Shown here one piece after another: positions 1 to 8,536 of a DNA stretch of 64,000 nucleotides. Numbering within the stretch: the stretch's first letter is position 1; each line of letters begins with the position of its first letter. The stretch comes from Pseudomonadota bacterium (GTDB lineage: Bacteria > Pseudomonadota > Alphaproteobacteria > Rhizobiales > Xanthobacteraceae). The notes beneath the pieces were generated by a model. The model saw nothing but the letters and a program-made list of their open reading frames with translations, searched no databases and was not told where the DNA came from. The stretch covers positions 35,559 to 99,558 of the forward strand of contig JAEWHP010000007.1 in the NCBI GenBank assembly GCA_023387735.1, in the 5' to 3' direction. The position numbers and the translations under genes were made by a program.

Positions 1-993
1 GCCGAACGCATGAAGTTCGCGGCGGTCGCCCTGTTCGTCCCGCTCTGGGTCACGCTGATCTACCTCCCGATCGCGCACATGGTCTGGTACTGGCCGGGCC
101 CGGACCTGATCACGGATGCAGCCAAGGCACTTGCCGCGGCGACGGACGGTGCGGCGAAGACTGCAGCGCAGGCCAAGCTGGATGAAATCAACGCGGACGC
201 CGGCTTCATCTTCAAGAAGGGCGCCCTCGATTTCGCCGGTGGCACCGTGGTGCACATCAACGCCGGCATCGCCGGTCTGGTCGGTGCGCTGCTGATCGGC
301 AAGCGCGTCGGCTACGGCAAGGAACTGATGGCGCCGCACTCGCTGACCATGTCCATGATCGGCGCCTCGCTGCTCTGGGTCGGCTGGTTCGGCTTCAACG
401 CCGGATCGAACCTCGAAGCCTCCGGCGGCGCCGCGCTCGCCATGACCAACTCCTTCGTTGCAACCGCAGCGGCGGCGATGGCCTGGATGTTCGCGGAATG
501 GATCGTCAAGGGCCACCCCTCGGTGCTCGGCGCATTGTCGGGCGCGGTGGCGGGGCTCGTGGCGGTCACGCCCGCGGCCGGCTTCGCCGGTCCGATGGGA
601 GCGATCGTGCTCGGTCTCGTGGTCGGCATCGTCTGCCTGTTCTTCTGCACCGTAGTGAAGAACTCGCTCGGCTATGACGACTCGCTCGACGTGTTCGGAG
701 TCCACTGCGTCGGCGGCATCGTCGGCGCGCTTGGCACCGGCATCCTGGTGAACCCCGCCCTCGGCGGCACCGGCGTCATGGACTACGTCGCCGGCAAGAT
801 CGCGGACTACGACTTCGTCGCCCAGATGACCTCTCAGCTCTGGGGCGTCTGCACCACGCTGCTGTGGTCGGGCATCGGGTCGGCGATCCTGTTCAAGGTT
901 GTCGACGTCATCGTCGGCCTGCGCGTCAACGTCGAGACCGAGCGTGAAGGCCTCGATGTCACCGAGCACACGGAGCGCGCTTACAACATGTAA
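1..993 (+). CDS. amtB: Ammonium transporter AmtB, 5' end outside window
   Basis: Inner-membrane ammonium channel of the Amt/Rh family, normally controlled by a GlnK-type PII protein. The reading frame is open from base 1 (A-E-R before the Met at 10), so the N-terminal part lies upstream of the window. The pore signature DFAGGTVVHINAG carries the first conserved His (residue 82 counted from the Met at 10), and FGVHCVGGIVGALG carries the second (residue 232). The cytoplasmic tail ends in EREGLDVTEHTERAYNM, the usual PII-contact tail. Residues about 30-68 form an Ala/Lys-rich stretch before the DFAGG motif that is longer than the short linker I recall in E. coli AmtB. A GlnK gene would be expected just upstream but is not visible. 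A strong terminator follows. Confidence 0.95.
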   Translation, partial: AERMKFAAVALFVPLWVTLIYLPIAHMVWYWPGPDLITDAAKALAAATDGAAKTAAQAKLDEINADAGFIFKKGALDFAGGTVVHINAGIAGLVGALLIGKRVGYGKELMAPHSLTMSMIGASLLWVGWFGFNAGSNLEASGGAALAMTNSFVATAAAAMAWMFAEWIVKGHPSVLGALSGAVAGLVAVTPAAGFAGPMGAIVLGLVVGIVCLFFCTVVKNSLGYDDSLDVFGVHCVGGIVGALGTGILVNPALGGTGVMDYVAGKIADYDFVAQMTSQLWGVCTTLLWSGIGSAILFKVVDVIVGLRVNVETEREGLDVTEHTERAYNM

Positions 994-1096
994 CTCCTCC
1001 CGGGTGCGATCCCCAGGGACAACGTGGTCGTTGTCCCGAGGGCTCGCATCCACCACTCCGGTTCGGGCACATACCCGGCAATGCCCTGACCGTTGA

Positions 1097-1131
1097 GGGG
1101 CTCCAGCGCAAGCTGGGGCCCCTTTCTTTTT
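1097..1131 (+). terminator. Rho-independent terminator of amtB
   Basis: An 11-base-pair stem (left arm 1097-1107, right arm 1112-1122, one G-U pair) closes a GCAA tetraloop and is followed by TTTCTTTTT at 1123-1131. It lies 104 bases after the amtB stop. A second perfect 8-bp hairpin (1016-1023 with 1030-1037) sits closer to the stop but has no T tract. Confidence 0.9.
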
Positions 1132-1195
1132 CCAGAAAGAGATTGCCAAATCCGGCGCAAGGCGTCGAAATGACGACAACAAAAGGGAGGACGTC

Positions 1196-1597
1196 ATGAA
1201 ACTTGAAGGCGGATGCTATTGCGGCGCAGTGCGCTATGTCGCTGAGGGCGAGCCGGCCCTGCAGGCACAATGCCATTGCCGCGAATGCCAGTTCATCACC
1301 GGCGGATCGCCCAACATGTTCGTGGTGATGCCACTCGATGGCTTCAAGTACACCAAGGGTGGGCCAAAGCAGTTTGCCCGTAAGGACCTGAAAAAGCCGG
1401 TGACGCGAGAATTCTGCGCCGAATGCGGCACGCACATGGTGACCCGCCCGCAACGGCCGGTGGCGGTGGTGAAGGTTGGAACACTCGACAATCCAGCCCA
1501 GATCACACCGCAGATCGCGATCTTCACGATCGACAAGCAGCCCTTCCACCACATCCCCGAGGGCATGCCGAGTTTCGAGCGCATGCCGCAGCGGTAG
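1196..1597 (+). CDS. GFA/CENP-V family zinc-binding protein
   Basis: Small 133-residue protein of the glutathione-dependent formaldehyde-activating enzyme (GFA) fold. The metal-binding cysteines are visible: GGCYCG (C7, C9), CHCREC (C26, C28, C31) and CAEC (C74, C77). Members bind zinc; some catalyse S-hydroxymethylglutathione formation, but most are uncharacterised, so no substrate is assigned. The start is supported by GGGAGG about ten bases upstream of the ATG. It stands alone between the amtB terminator and the aminotransferase gene, with no formaldehyde-oxidation genes alongside. Confidence 0.85.
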   Translation: MKLEGGCYCGAVRYVAEGEPALQAQCHCRECQFITGGSPNMFVVMPLDGFKYTKGGPKQFARKDLKKPVTREFCAECGTHMVTRPQRPVAVVKVGTLDNPAQITPQIAIFTIDKQPFHHIPEGMPSFERMPQR

Positions 1598-1770
1598 CGC
1601 GGTTCGAAGCCCTCCCGGTCCCGGCGGCCGAGGCCGGCGTCGCGGCGAAAATCGCCGCTGGCACCGATGGTTAATCGCGTCTTAACCTCGCCGTATCTAT
1701 GGTGGTTTGATGAGTTTCCGGTCGCGGGTTATGCCGTTTGACCGTTCTTGAAAGTACTGGCGTTTCAGAC

Positions 1771-2997
1771 ATGGCAACGACCGCCCCTTCCGGCGAGGCG
1801 CAGGGCGCCGGCAGCGCAAATTCTGCCGGTCAGGCCGAGCGCTCCCCTTTTTTGCGGACAACCGAACTGCTGGCGCCCTACCAGCCGGCCAAGCCATTGA
1901 TAACGCTGTCGTTGGGCGAGCCGCAGCACCCGGTGCCAGACTTTGTCGGACCCGTTCTTGCAAAGCATATCGCCGATTTCGGACGCTATCCCATCGCCAA
2001 AGGCATCGAGCCGTTCCGGCGGTCGGTCGCGAACTGGCTGTCGACCCGGTTCGACCTGCCGCGGCCGGTCGATCCCGAGAGCGAGGTCCTGGTGCTCAAT
2101 GGCAGCCGGGAAGGGCTGTTTTTCGCCGCGATCATGGCCGCCCGGTATGTCGGGCCGCGCAGGGGGAAACCGGCGATCCTGATGCCCAACCCGTTCTACC
2201 CTGCCTATGGCGCCGGAGCGCGGGCATCGGGTTGTGAATCGATCTACCTGCCGACCACGCTCGCCAACGGGTTCCTGCCGGATCTCGACGCGCTCGACGA
2301 AGCCACGCTGGCGCGGACGGTGGCGATGTTCATCGCCTCGCCGGCCAATCCGCAGGGCGCGGTCGCCTCGCGCGAATACTTTACCCGATTGAAAAAGCTT
2401 GCGGACCAATATGGCTTCATGATCCTGAGCGACGAGTGTTATTCGGAAATCTACACCAGGCAGGCGCCGGGCAGCGCGCTGGAATGTGCAGGGCCAGACT
2501 TTACCAACGTGGTCGCGTTCCAGTCGCTGTCGAAGCGCTCGAACCTGCCGGGCATGCGCGTCGGCTTCGCCGCCGGCGACCGCAAGTTTCTTGCCGCCTT
2601 TCACGAGTTGCGCAACGTCGCCGCACCCCAGGTGCCGGTGCCGCTGCAGCATGTCGCGGTCGCCGCCTATAGCGACGAGACGCATGTCGAGGAAAACCGA
2701 CGGCTATACCGGATCAAGTTCGATCTCGCCGACCAGATCCTCGGCAGCCGCTACGGCTACGCGCGGCCGGCCGGCGGTTTCTGCGTCTGGCTCGACGTCT
2801 CCCAACGCGGCGGCGACGAGGCGGCGGCGGTCAGATTATATCGGGATGCCGGCGTCCGCGTGATTCCCGGAAGCTATTTGTCGCGGCCGCAGAACGACGG
2901 CTTCAACCCCGGCACAGGCTACATCCGCCTCGCGCTGGTCTCCGACAGTGAGTCAACGGCCGAGGCGCTGCACCGGCTGGTCGAAACTCTGGATTAG
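1771..2997 (+). CDS. dapC: PLP-dependent aminotransferase, DapC-like (N-succinyldiaminopimelate type)
   Basis: Class I/II (fold type I) aminotransferase, 408 residues from the ATG at 1771; an in-frame TTG at 1738 would add 11 residues but looks less likely. The PLP lysine is K255 in SLSKRSNLPGMRVGF, and the SPANPQG and SDECYSEIY blocks hold the cofactor-contacting Asn, Asp and Tyr. The SKRSN(L/V)PGMR form around the lysine is typical of DapC, which makes N-succinyl-LL-2,6-diaminopimelate in lysine and cell-wall synthesis. The enzyme class is certain. The exact substrate is inferred, because related transaminases share most motifs. It ends 12 bases before ftsK. Confidence 0.8.
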   Translation: MATTAPSGEAQGAGSANSAGQAERSPFLRTTELLAPYQPAKPLITLSLGEPQHPVPDFVGPVLAKHIADFGRYPIAKGIEPFRRSVANWLSTRFDLPRPVDPESEVLVLNGSREGLFFAAIMAARYVGPRRGKPAILMPNPFYPAYGAGARASGCESIYLPTTLANGFLPDLDALDEATLARTVAMFIASPANPQGAVASREYFTRLKKLADQYGFMILSDECYSEIYTRQAPGSALECAGPDFTNVVAFQSLSKRSNLPGMRVGFAAGDRKFLAAFHELRNVAAPQVPVPLQHVAVAAYSDETHVEENRRLYRIKFDLADQILGSRYGYARPAGGFCVWLDVSQRGGDEAAAVRLYRDAGVRVIPGSYLSRPQNDGFNPGTGYIRLALVSDSESTAEALHRLVETLD

Positions 2998-3009
2998 TCG
3001 CAGGGCCCA

Positions 3010-5472
3010 ATGAGCATGCCAGCGATCGAACGTGTCATTCCTCTCGTCGGCCACCTGCCGGCCTCGATCCGCGAAGCCCTGGCGCGACGCGTGCGTGAAC
3101 TCGCAGGCCTCGGCCTGATCGGCCTGTCCGGCGCAACGGCGGCAGCATTGATCACGTGGTCTGTGCGGGATCCGAGCCTGAGCCACGCGACGTCGCGCCC
3201 GATCCGCAACATTCTCGGCTATCCCGGGGCAATCGGCGCCGACCTGTTGATGCAGATCCTCGGTCTCGGCGCAATCATGCTGATCCTCACCGTTGCGGTG
3301 TGGGGCTGGCGCATGCTGACCCATCGCACCTTCGACCGCGAGGCGCTGCGCCTCGGCTGCTGGATTCTCTGCACGGTGATCGCCGCGGGCTTTGCGAGCT
3401 GCTGGCCGCATGGCGGCGGGTGGCCGCTACCGACCGGCCTTGGCGGCGTCGTCGGCGACGCGCTGGTGCGAACGCCTGCCGTCGTGTTCGGCCCGGCCGG
3501 TTTCACCTACCGGTTGGTACTCGGCATCATTCTGTTCGTCGCGATGTGCGCAGCGTTCCTGTTTGCAAGCGGCTGGGGTTCGCGTCCGAGGGACGAAGAG
3601 CTGACGCCGATCGAGGACGACGACACGCCCTTCGTCGAGGAGGCGGATCGCAGCTCGGTATCGCTCGGATGGGTTTTCCACGCCCTGATGAGCGCCAAGG
3701 CGCGGATCGGATGGCTGATGACCACGGCGTATCGCTCGCTGGTTTCAAGCTCGCCGCCGGCGCGCACGTCTTCGTTCCAGCGCCAGGAGCCGACCCTGAG
3801 CGGCCGCGCTGCGCCCTCCCTGGCCCCGAAGGACGAAGAGTACGAGGAAGACGAAGAGGAAGAAGAGGACGAGGAGGAGGAAGAAGAGGAGGAAGAGGAA
3901 GAGGAGGAGGCTCCGCGCTCGCGCAAGAAGGCAGCGCCACGTCCAGTTTCCCGCAAGTCCGAAAAATTCGAACTGCCTTCGGTCTCGATGCTGACCGCGC
4001 CCAAGGCATCCGACCGGCAACCGCTCAGCAAGTCCGAGCTCGAGAACAATTCACGCGCACTGGAAGGCGTACTCCAGGACTTCGGCGTGCGCGGCGAGAT
4101 CGTCAAGGCCAATCCCGGCCCGGTCGTCACGCTGTACGAGCTCGAGCCCGCACCGGGCATCAAATCCTCGCGCGTCATCGGCCTTGCCGACGACATCGCC
4201 CGTTCGATGAGCGCGCTCTCGGCGCGTGTCGCCGTTGTCGCCGGCCGCAACGCCATCGGCATCGAGCTGCCGAACGTGCACCGCGAGAAGGTCTATTTGC
4301 GCGAGTTGCTGACCGCAAAGGACGAGTCGCACGCAAAGCTTCCGCTCTGCCTCGGCAAGAATATCGGCGGCGAGTCGATCATCATCGATCTGGCGCGCAC
4401 GCCGCATATGCTGATCGCCGGCACCACCGGCTCCGGAAAATCGGTCGCCATCAACACCATGATCCTCAGCCTGGTCTATCGCCTGAGGCCGGATCAGTGC
4501 CGCCTGATCATGGTCGATCCCAAGATGCTCGAACTCTCGGTCTATGACGGCATCCCGCATCTGCTGACGCCGGTCGTGACCGATCCGAAGAAGGCCGTGG
4601 TCGCGTTGAAATGGGCCGTGCGCGAGATGGAAGAGCGCTACAAGAAAATGGCCAAGCTCGGTGTGCGCAACATCGATGGCTATAATCAGCGCCTCGTCGA
4701 AGCCCGCGGCAAGGGCGAGGACCTGACGCGCACGGTGCATACCGGCTTCGACAAGGAAACCGGCAAGGCGATCTACGAGGAAGAAAAGCTCGATCTCGAG
4801 CCGCTGCCCTATATCGTCATCATCGTCGACGAAATGGCCGACCTGATGATGGTCGCCGGCAAGGACATTGAAGGCGCGGTGCAGCGGCTGGCGCAGATGG
4901 CGCGCGCCGCCGGCCTCCACGTGATCCTCGCGACGCAGCGTCCCTCGGTCGACGTCATCACCGGCACGATCAAGGCGAACTTCCCGACGCGCATCGCATT
5001 CCAGGTCACGTCGAAGATCGACAGCCGCACCATCCTCGGCGAAATGGGTGCCGAGCAACTGCTCGGCCAGGGCGACATGCTCTACATGGCCGGCGGTGGC
5101 CGCATCAGCCGCGTCCACGGCCCGTTCGCCTCCGACGAGGAAGTCGAGAAGGTGGTACGCCATCTCAAGACGCAGGGTCAGCCAGAATATCTGGAAGCCG
5201 TCACAGCGGAGGAACCGACCGACGAAGACGGCGCGGTGTTCGATTCCACCGGAATGGGCGGCGACGGCGGCGGGGACCTGTTCTCGCAGGCGGTCGCCAT
5301 CGTCAAGCGCGACCGCAAGGCGTCGACTTCCTACATTCAACGGCGACTGCAAATCGGCTACAATCGTGCCGCATCATTGATGGAGCGGATGGAACTCGAA
5401 GGCATCGTTGGACAGGCCAATCACGCCGGCAAGCGCGAAATTCTGGTCGAGGAAGAAGAAGGCGGATTTTAG
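3010..5472 (+). CDS. ftsK: DNA translocase FtsK
   Basis: Septal DNA pump that clears and aligns chromosome termini at division, 820 residues. Hydrophobic segments lie within roughly the first 190 residues. A linker follows with an almost pure Glu/Asp run at about residues 275-300. Then come the alpha/beta motor domains, with Walker A GTTGSGKS at 471-478 and Walker B IVIIVDEMADL around 602-612, and a C-terminal winged-helix gamma domain that normally reads KOPS sites (about 750-815, with TSYIQRRLQIGYNRAA). It follows the DapC-like gene by 12 bases and precedes lolA by 119 bases, so cotranscription is possible. Length is typical for an alphaproteobacterial FtsK with a short linker. Confidence 0.97.
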   Translation: MSMPAIERVIPLVGHLPASIREALARRVRELAGLGLIGLSGATAAALITWSVRDPSLSHATSRPIRNILGYPGAIGADLLMQILGLGAIMLILTVAVWGWRMLTHRTFDREALRLGCWILCTVIAAGFASCWPHGGGWPLPTGLGGVVGDALVRTPAVVFGPAGFTYRLVLGIILFVAMCAAFLFASGWGSRPRDEELTPIEDDDTPFVEEADRSSVSLGWVFHALMSAKARIGWLMTTAYRSLVSSSPPARTSSFQRQEPTLSGRAAPSLAPKDEEYEEDEEEEEDEEEEEEEEEEEEEAPRSRKKAAPRPVSRKSEKFELPSVSMLTAPKASDRQPLSKSELENNSRALEGVLQDFGVRGEIVKANPGPVVTLYELEPAPGIKSSRVIGLADDIARSMSALSARVAVVAGRNAIGIELPNVHREKVYLRELLTAKDESHAKLPLCLGKNIGGESIIIDLARTPHMLIAGTTGSGKSVAINTMILSLVYRLRPDQCRLIMVDPKMLELSVYDGIPHLLTPVVTDPKKAVVALKWAVREMEERYKKMAKLGVRNIDGYNQRLVEARGKGEDLTRTVHTGFDKETGKAIYEEEKLDLEPLPYIVIIVDEMADLMMVAGKDIEGAVQRLAQMARAAGLHVILATQRPSVDVITGTIKANFPTRIAFQVTSKIDSRTILGEMGAEQLLGQGDMLYMAGGGRISRVHGPFASDEEVEKVVRHLKTQGQPEYLEAVTAEEPTDEDGAVFDSTGMGGDGGGDLFSQAVAIVKRDRKASTSYIQRRLQIGYNRAASLMERMELEGIVGQANHAGKREILVEEEEGGF
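3832..3909 (+). repeat. GAG/GAA-rich low-complexity tract inside ftsK
   Basis: About 78 bases made almost only of GAA, GAG and GAC codons. They encode an uninterrupted acidic run in the FtsK linker (about residues 275-300). Such purine tracts can slip, so its length may vary between strains; that is inference. Confidence 0.8.
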
Positions 5473-5591
5473 GGTCCGGCCGCCAAAACCCGGCCTGGGA
5501 GCCTTATTTTCACGTAAAAACGATATCCCCTTTGGTCGAAAGCGCGATAAAATGCCCATGGCGACGCGTTGAATAGAGATCCGGAATATTG

Positions 5592-6395
5592 ATGACACAA
5601 CGATACATACACCGCGGACTGCGTTGCGGACTGGCGCTGCTGATCGCCGCATCGGGCGCAAGCTTCGGTACCGCTGCTTTCTCGCAGGCGGTTCCGGTTC
5701 CGAAGCCCGCGCCAAAGGTGCGCGAGGGCGGCGTGCAGTTGAGCGCGCAGGACAGGCCGTTGACAACAGGCACAACGCAAACGCCGCCAACGCCGGTCAT
5801 TCCCAATCCAAACCGCAATGTCCCGGCCAATGTGTTCGCGACTTTCGATGCCAATCAGAAGGCGCAGGCCGCGCGGGTGAGCACCTATCTGTCGTCGCTG
5901 CAGACGCTGGTCGGAAACTTCGTGCAGGTCGGCCCCGATGGCAGCAAGACCAAGGGTGATTTCTACATTCAGAAGCCGGGCAAGGTGCGGTTCGAGTATG
6001 ACGACCCGACGCCGATCGCGATCATCGCCGACGGATCGTCGCTGGCCGTGCGCGACAAGAAGCTTGCCACCCAGGACATTTATCCGCTGTCGCAGACGCC
6101 GCTGCGCTTCCTGCTGTCGGACCGAATCGATCTGCTCAAGGATACCAATGTCGTCAGCGTCACCGCCGATGATGTCTTTATCAGCGTCACGATCGAGGAG
6201 AAGCAGGCCTTGATCGGCACCAGCCGCCTGATGCTGATGGTTGGCGCCAAGGACGGCCAGCTCAAGCAGTGGACGGTGACCGATCCGCAGGGTTACGACA
6301 CCACGGTTGCGGTTTACAACCTGGATTCTTCCAAGAAGGTCGATCCCGGTCTGTTCAAGATCGATTTCACCAACTACCAGGTCCCCCCGGGCTAG
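5592..6395 (+). CDS. lolA: Outer-membrane lipoprotein carrier LolA family
   Basis: Periplasmic chaperone that ferries lipoproteins from the LolCDE exporter to the outer membrane, 267 residues. The ATG at 5592 is preferred over the TTG immediately before it. A signal peptide is visible (hydrophobic LRCGLALLIAASGASFG, cleavage probably near AFSQA), followed by a proline-rich spacer to about residue 80. The LolA fold follows with the typical blocks GDFYIQKPGKVRFEYDDP and the closing NYQVPPG. The N-terminal spacer is longer than in enterobacterial LolA. Adjacent to ftsK in the same orientation. Confidence 0.88.
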   Translation: MTQRYIHRGLRCGLALLIAASGASFGTAAFSQAVPVPKPAPKVREGGVQLSAQDRPLTTGTTQTPPTPVIPNPNRNVPANVFATFDANQKAQAARVSTYLSSLQTLVGNFVQVGPDGSKTKGDFYIQKPGKVRFEYDDPTPIAIIADGSSLAVRDKKLATQDIYPLSQTPLRFLLSDRIDLLKDTNVVSVTADDVFISVTIEEKQALIGTSRLMLMVGAKDGQLKQWTVTDPQGYDTTVAVYNLDSSKKVDPGLFKIDFTNYQVPPG

Positions 6396-6407
6396 CTATG
6401 CGGTGGC

Positions 6408-6443
6408 GTAGGTTGGGTTAGACTAGCGGAGCGTAACTCACCC
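6408..6443. repeat. Half copy of a GCG-GAGCG intergenic repeat
   Basis: The sequence reads TAGGTTGGGTTAG, then CGGAGCGTAACTCACC. It resembles one arm of the palindromic elements at 19941-20025 and 40712-40793 and is probably a degenerate single arm. It lies in the 141-base gap between lolA and xth. Confidence 0.4.
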
Positions 6444-6487
6444 TTTCCCAAGCAAGATCGTTCTAACTCACCCCACGCCGCTCCAGC

Positions 6488-6496
6488 TGTGGACAA
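6488..6496 (-). promoter_or_regulatory. Isolated DnaA-box-like 9-mer upstream of xth
   Basis: TGTGGACAA, which reads TTGTCCACA on the minus strand. This is 8 of 9 to the DnaA consensus TTATCCACA and fits TTNTNCACA. It lies 41 bases before the xth start. A single 9-mer is weak evidence. Confidence 0.3.
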
Positions 6497-6536
6497 GCGC
6501 AAACACCATCACGAACCGTGCTAAGACACGGCTCTC

Positions 6537-7352
6537 ATGCGTTTCTCCCTCACGACCTGGAATATCAACTCGGTACGCCTGCGCATCGACATCGTCGCCA
6601 AATTCCTGAAATCGGCGCGACCGGACGTGCTGTGCCTGCAGGAAACCAAATGTATCGACGACGCATTCCCGCTGAAGCGTTTCAAGCGGCTCGGCTATCA
6701 ACACGTCGCGCTGAACGGGCAGAAGGGTTATCACGGCGTCGCCATCGTCTCGAAACTGCCGTTCGAGACCACCGACATCAGAACCTTCTGCGACAAGATC
6801 GACTCGCGTCACATCTCGGTGGCGTTCGGCGAGAAGGCGCAACTTGCAAAGCCGCTGGTGCTGCACAATTTCTACGTTCCCGCCGGCGGCGACATTCCTG
6901 ACCCCGTTCTCAATCCCAAGTTCGATCACAAGCTGAAATTTCTCGACGAGATGAAAGCGTGCGAGCCGTTGCATCCGCGCGGCGACGATCGCCACATCCT
7001 GGTCGGCGACCTCAATGTCGCTCCGCATGAAAACGACGTGTGGTCGCACAAGCAACTCCTGAAAGTGGTCTCACACACGCCGATCGAATGCGAGAAGCTG
7101 CTGGCGGCACAGGCCCATGGCGAATGGTTCGACGTGGCACGCGAGCGAATTCCGCTCTCGGAGAAGGTCTATACGTGGTGGAGTTACCGTGCCGCCGACT
7201 GGACCGTGGGCGATCGCGGCCGCCGACTGGATCATATCTGGGTCTCGCGCGCCCTGAAGGACGGCGTCAGCGATTTCAGGATCACCCGCGACGCACGGAG
7301 CTGGGAGCGGCCGTCCGATCATGTGCCGGTCACGGTGACGCTGGACGTTTGA
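6537..7352 (+). CDS. xth: Exodeoxyribonuclease III
   Basis: Cytoplasmic AP endonuclease/3'-5' exonuclease of base-excision repair, 271 residues. EEP-fold motifs appear in order: TWNINSVR with the conserved Asn, CLQETK with the metal-binding Glu, FYVPAGGDIPDP, ILVGDLNVAPHENDVW, RRLDHIWVS and the terminal WERPSDHVPV with the catalytic Asp-His. The gene ends 8 bases before the convergent cyclic-nucleotide-binding gene, so there is no room for a simple shared terminator. Confidence 0.95.
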   Translation: MRFSLTTWNINSVRLRIDIVAKFLKSARPDVLCLQETKCIDDAFPLKRFKRLGYQHVALNGQKGYHGVAIVSKLPFETTDIRTFCDKIDSRHISVAFGEKAQLAKPLVLHNFYVPAGGDIPDPVLNPKFDHKLKFLDEMKACEPLHPRGDDRHILVGDLNVAPHENDVWSHKQLLKVVSHTPIECEKLLAAQAHGEWFDVARERIPLSEKVYTWWSYRAADWTVGDRGRRLDHIWVSRALKDGVSDFRITRDARSWERPSDHVPVTVTLDV

Positions 7353-7360
7353 AACTGAGA

Positions 7361-7801
7361 TCAGGTGCTGAGCTTGGCGCCGGCCATCAGCATGTCGCTG
7401 GCGAGCTGGCTGGTGCGGGCGGCGATTTCGTCGCGCAGCCGGCGCGCCGCGACGGGGTCGCTTTCGAGCACGCGCTGAAACAGGCTGCGCGCCACCCGGA
7501 TCACGGTTGAATTTTCGATCGCAACCGCACTGGACGGCCGCCGCATCGCGACGATCAGCGCCAATTCGCCGATCAGCGAGCCGGGCCCTGCAATGATCTC
7601 AGCATCGCCATCCTCGACCCGGATCGCACCGCGGCGAACGATATAGCCCGCGTCCGCCTCGTCACCGGCATTGAACAGATAATCGCCGTTCGAATAGTCG
7701 CGCTGCTCGGAGCCGATCGCGAGCATGCGCAAGGCCGCCGTTCCCAACAGGTGCAATGTCGGGACGCGATCGAGCAGGGCTACATCATCTTCGATCGACA
7801 T
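7361..7801 (-). CDS. Cyclic-nucleotide-binding domain protein (CRP-like, no HTH)
   Basis: A 146-residue protein consisting of a single cNMP-binding beta-roll. It contains GDYLFNAGDEADAGYIVRRG and the phosphate-binding-cassette-like GPGSLIGELALI, followed by one helix. No DNA-binding helix-turn-helix follows, so it is not a complete CRP/FNR regulator. It lies 48 bases downstream of a CenR/OtpR-type response regulator on the same strand. The same pairing is described in Brucella (otpR with a cAMP-dependent binding protein), so cotranscription and a role in envelope-stress signalling are reasonable inferences. The ligand is unknown. Confidence 0.85.
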   Translation of the reverse strand: MSIEDDVALLDRVPTLHLLGTAALRMLAIGSEQRDYSNGDYLFNAGDEADAGYIVRRGAIRVEDGDAEIIAGPGSLIGELALIVAMRRPSSAVAIENSTVIRVARSLFQRVLESDPVAARRLRDEIAARTSQLASDMLMAGAKLST

Positions 7802-7849
7802 ACGGGCCGGGGATACGCAACAAACTACGGATAATAACCGCGAATCCTA

Positions 7850-8536
7850 TCACGGCACCAGCTTGTAGCCACCCGCTTCCGTGACCAGGATCTCCGGATT
7901 GGCGGCGTCCTTTTCGATCTTCTGCCGCAGCCGGTAGATGTGGGTTTCCAGGGTGTGCGTGGTGACCCCCGAATTGTAGCCCCAGACTTCCTGCAGCAGC
8001 GTCTCACGCGAAACCGGCATCTGGCCGGCCCGATACAGGAAGCGCAGGATGGCGGTTTCCTTTTCGGTCAGCCGCACCTTGCGGGCATTGGCGCCGGTCA
8101 GCATCTTCGACCCGGGGCGGAAGCTGTAGGGGCCGACGGAAAACACCGCGTCCTCGCTGGCCTCGTGCTGCCGCAGCTGGGCCCTGATACGGGCGAGGAG
8201 CACGGCGAAACGGAACGGCTTGGCGACATAATCATTGGCGCCCGATTCGAGACCGAGAATGGTGTCGGAATCGGTGTCGTGGCCCGTCAGCATGATGATC
8301 GGCGCCTTGAAGCCACCCTTGCGGAGGCTGCGAACCACCTCTCTGCCGTCGGTATCGGGCAAGCCGACATCCATCAGGACCAGATCAGGAGAATTGGCTT
8401 TGGCGGCGCTGGCGCCCTTGGCGCCCGTATCGACCGCAGAGGCTTCGAACTCCTCGTGCAGCGACAGTTGCTCGACCAGTGTATCGCGCAGATCGGTGTC
8501 GTCATCCACGATCAGGATCTTGCGGGCATTTGGCAT
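7850..8536 (-). CDS. cenR: OmpR-family response regulator, CenR/OtpR type
   Basis: Two-component response regulator of 228 residues. The ATG at 8536 is chosen because the frame upstream of it is not family-like and AGAGGA lies just before it. Receiver domain: acidic pair DDD at 11-13, phospho-acceptor D56 in LVLMDVGLP, T84 and K106. The C-terminal OmpR winged helix carries RLTEKETAILRFL and THTLETHIYRLRQKIE. The linker QLRQHEASEDAVFSVGPYSF matches what I recall of CenR/OtpR, an envelope regulator in Caulobacter, Brucella and Sinorhizobium. No sensor kinase is adjacent. Family certain; the CenR assignment is from memory of family sequence plus the neighbouring cNMP gene. Confidence 0.8.
   Translation of the reverse strand: MPNARKILIVDDDTDLRDTLVEQLSLHEEFEASAVDTGAKGASAAKANSPDLVLMDVGLPDTDGREVVRSLRKGGFKAPIIMLTGHDTDSDTILGLESGANDYVAKPFRFAVLLARIRAQLRQHEASEDAVFSVGPYSFRPGSKMLTGANARKVRLTEKETAILRFLYRAGQMPVSRETLLQEVWGYNSGVTTHTLETHIYRLRQKIEKDAANPEILVTEAGGYKLVP

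Noticed and set aside
1016..1037. Perfect 8-bp hairpin near the amtB stop as the main terminator
   Set aside because: No T tract; the hairpin at 1097-1131 has a longer stem and a T run.
4051..5352. 433-residue open frame on the minus strand opposite ftsK
   Set aside because: High-GC shadow of a certain gene; no family-like motifs.
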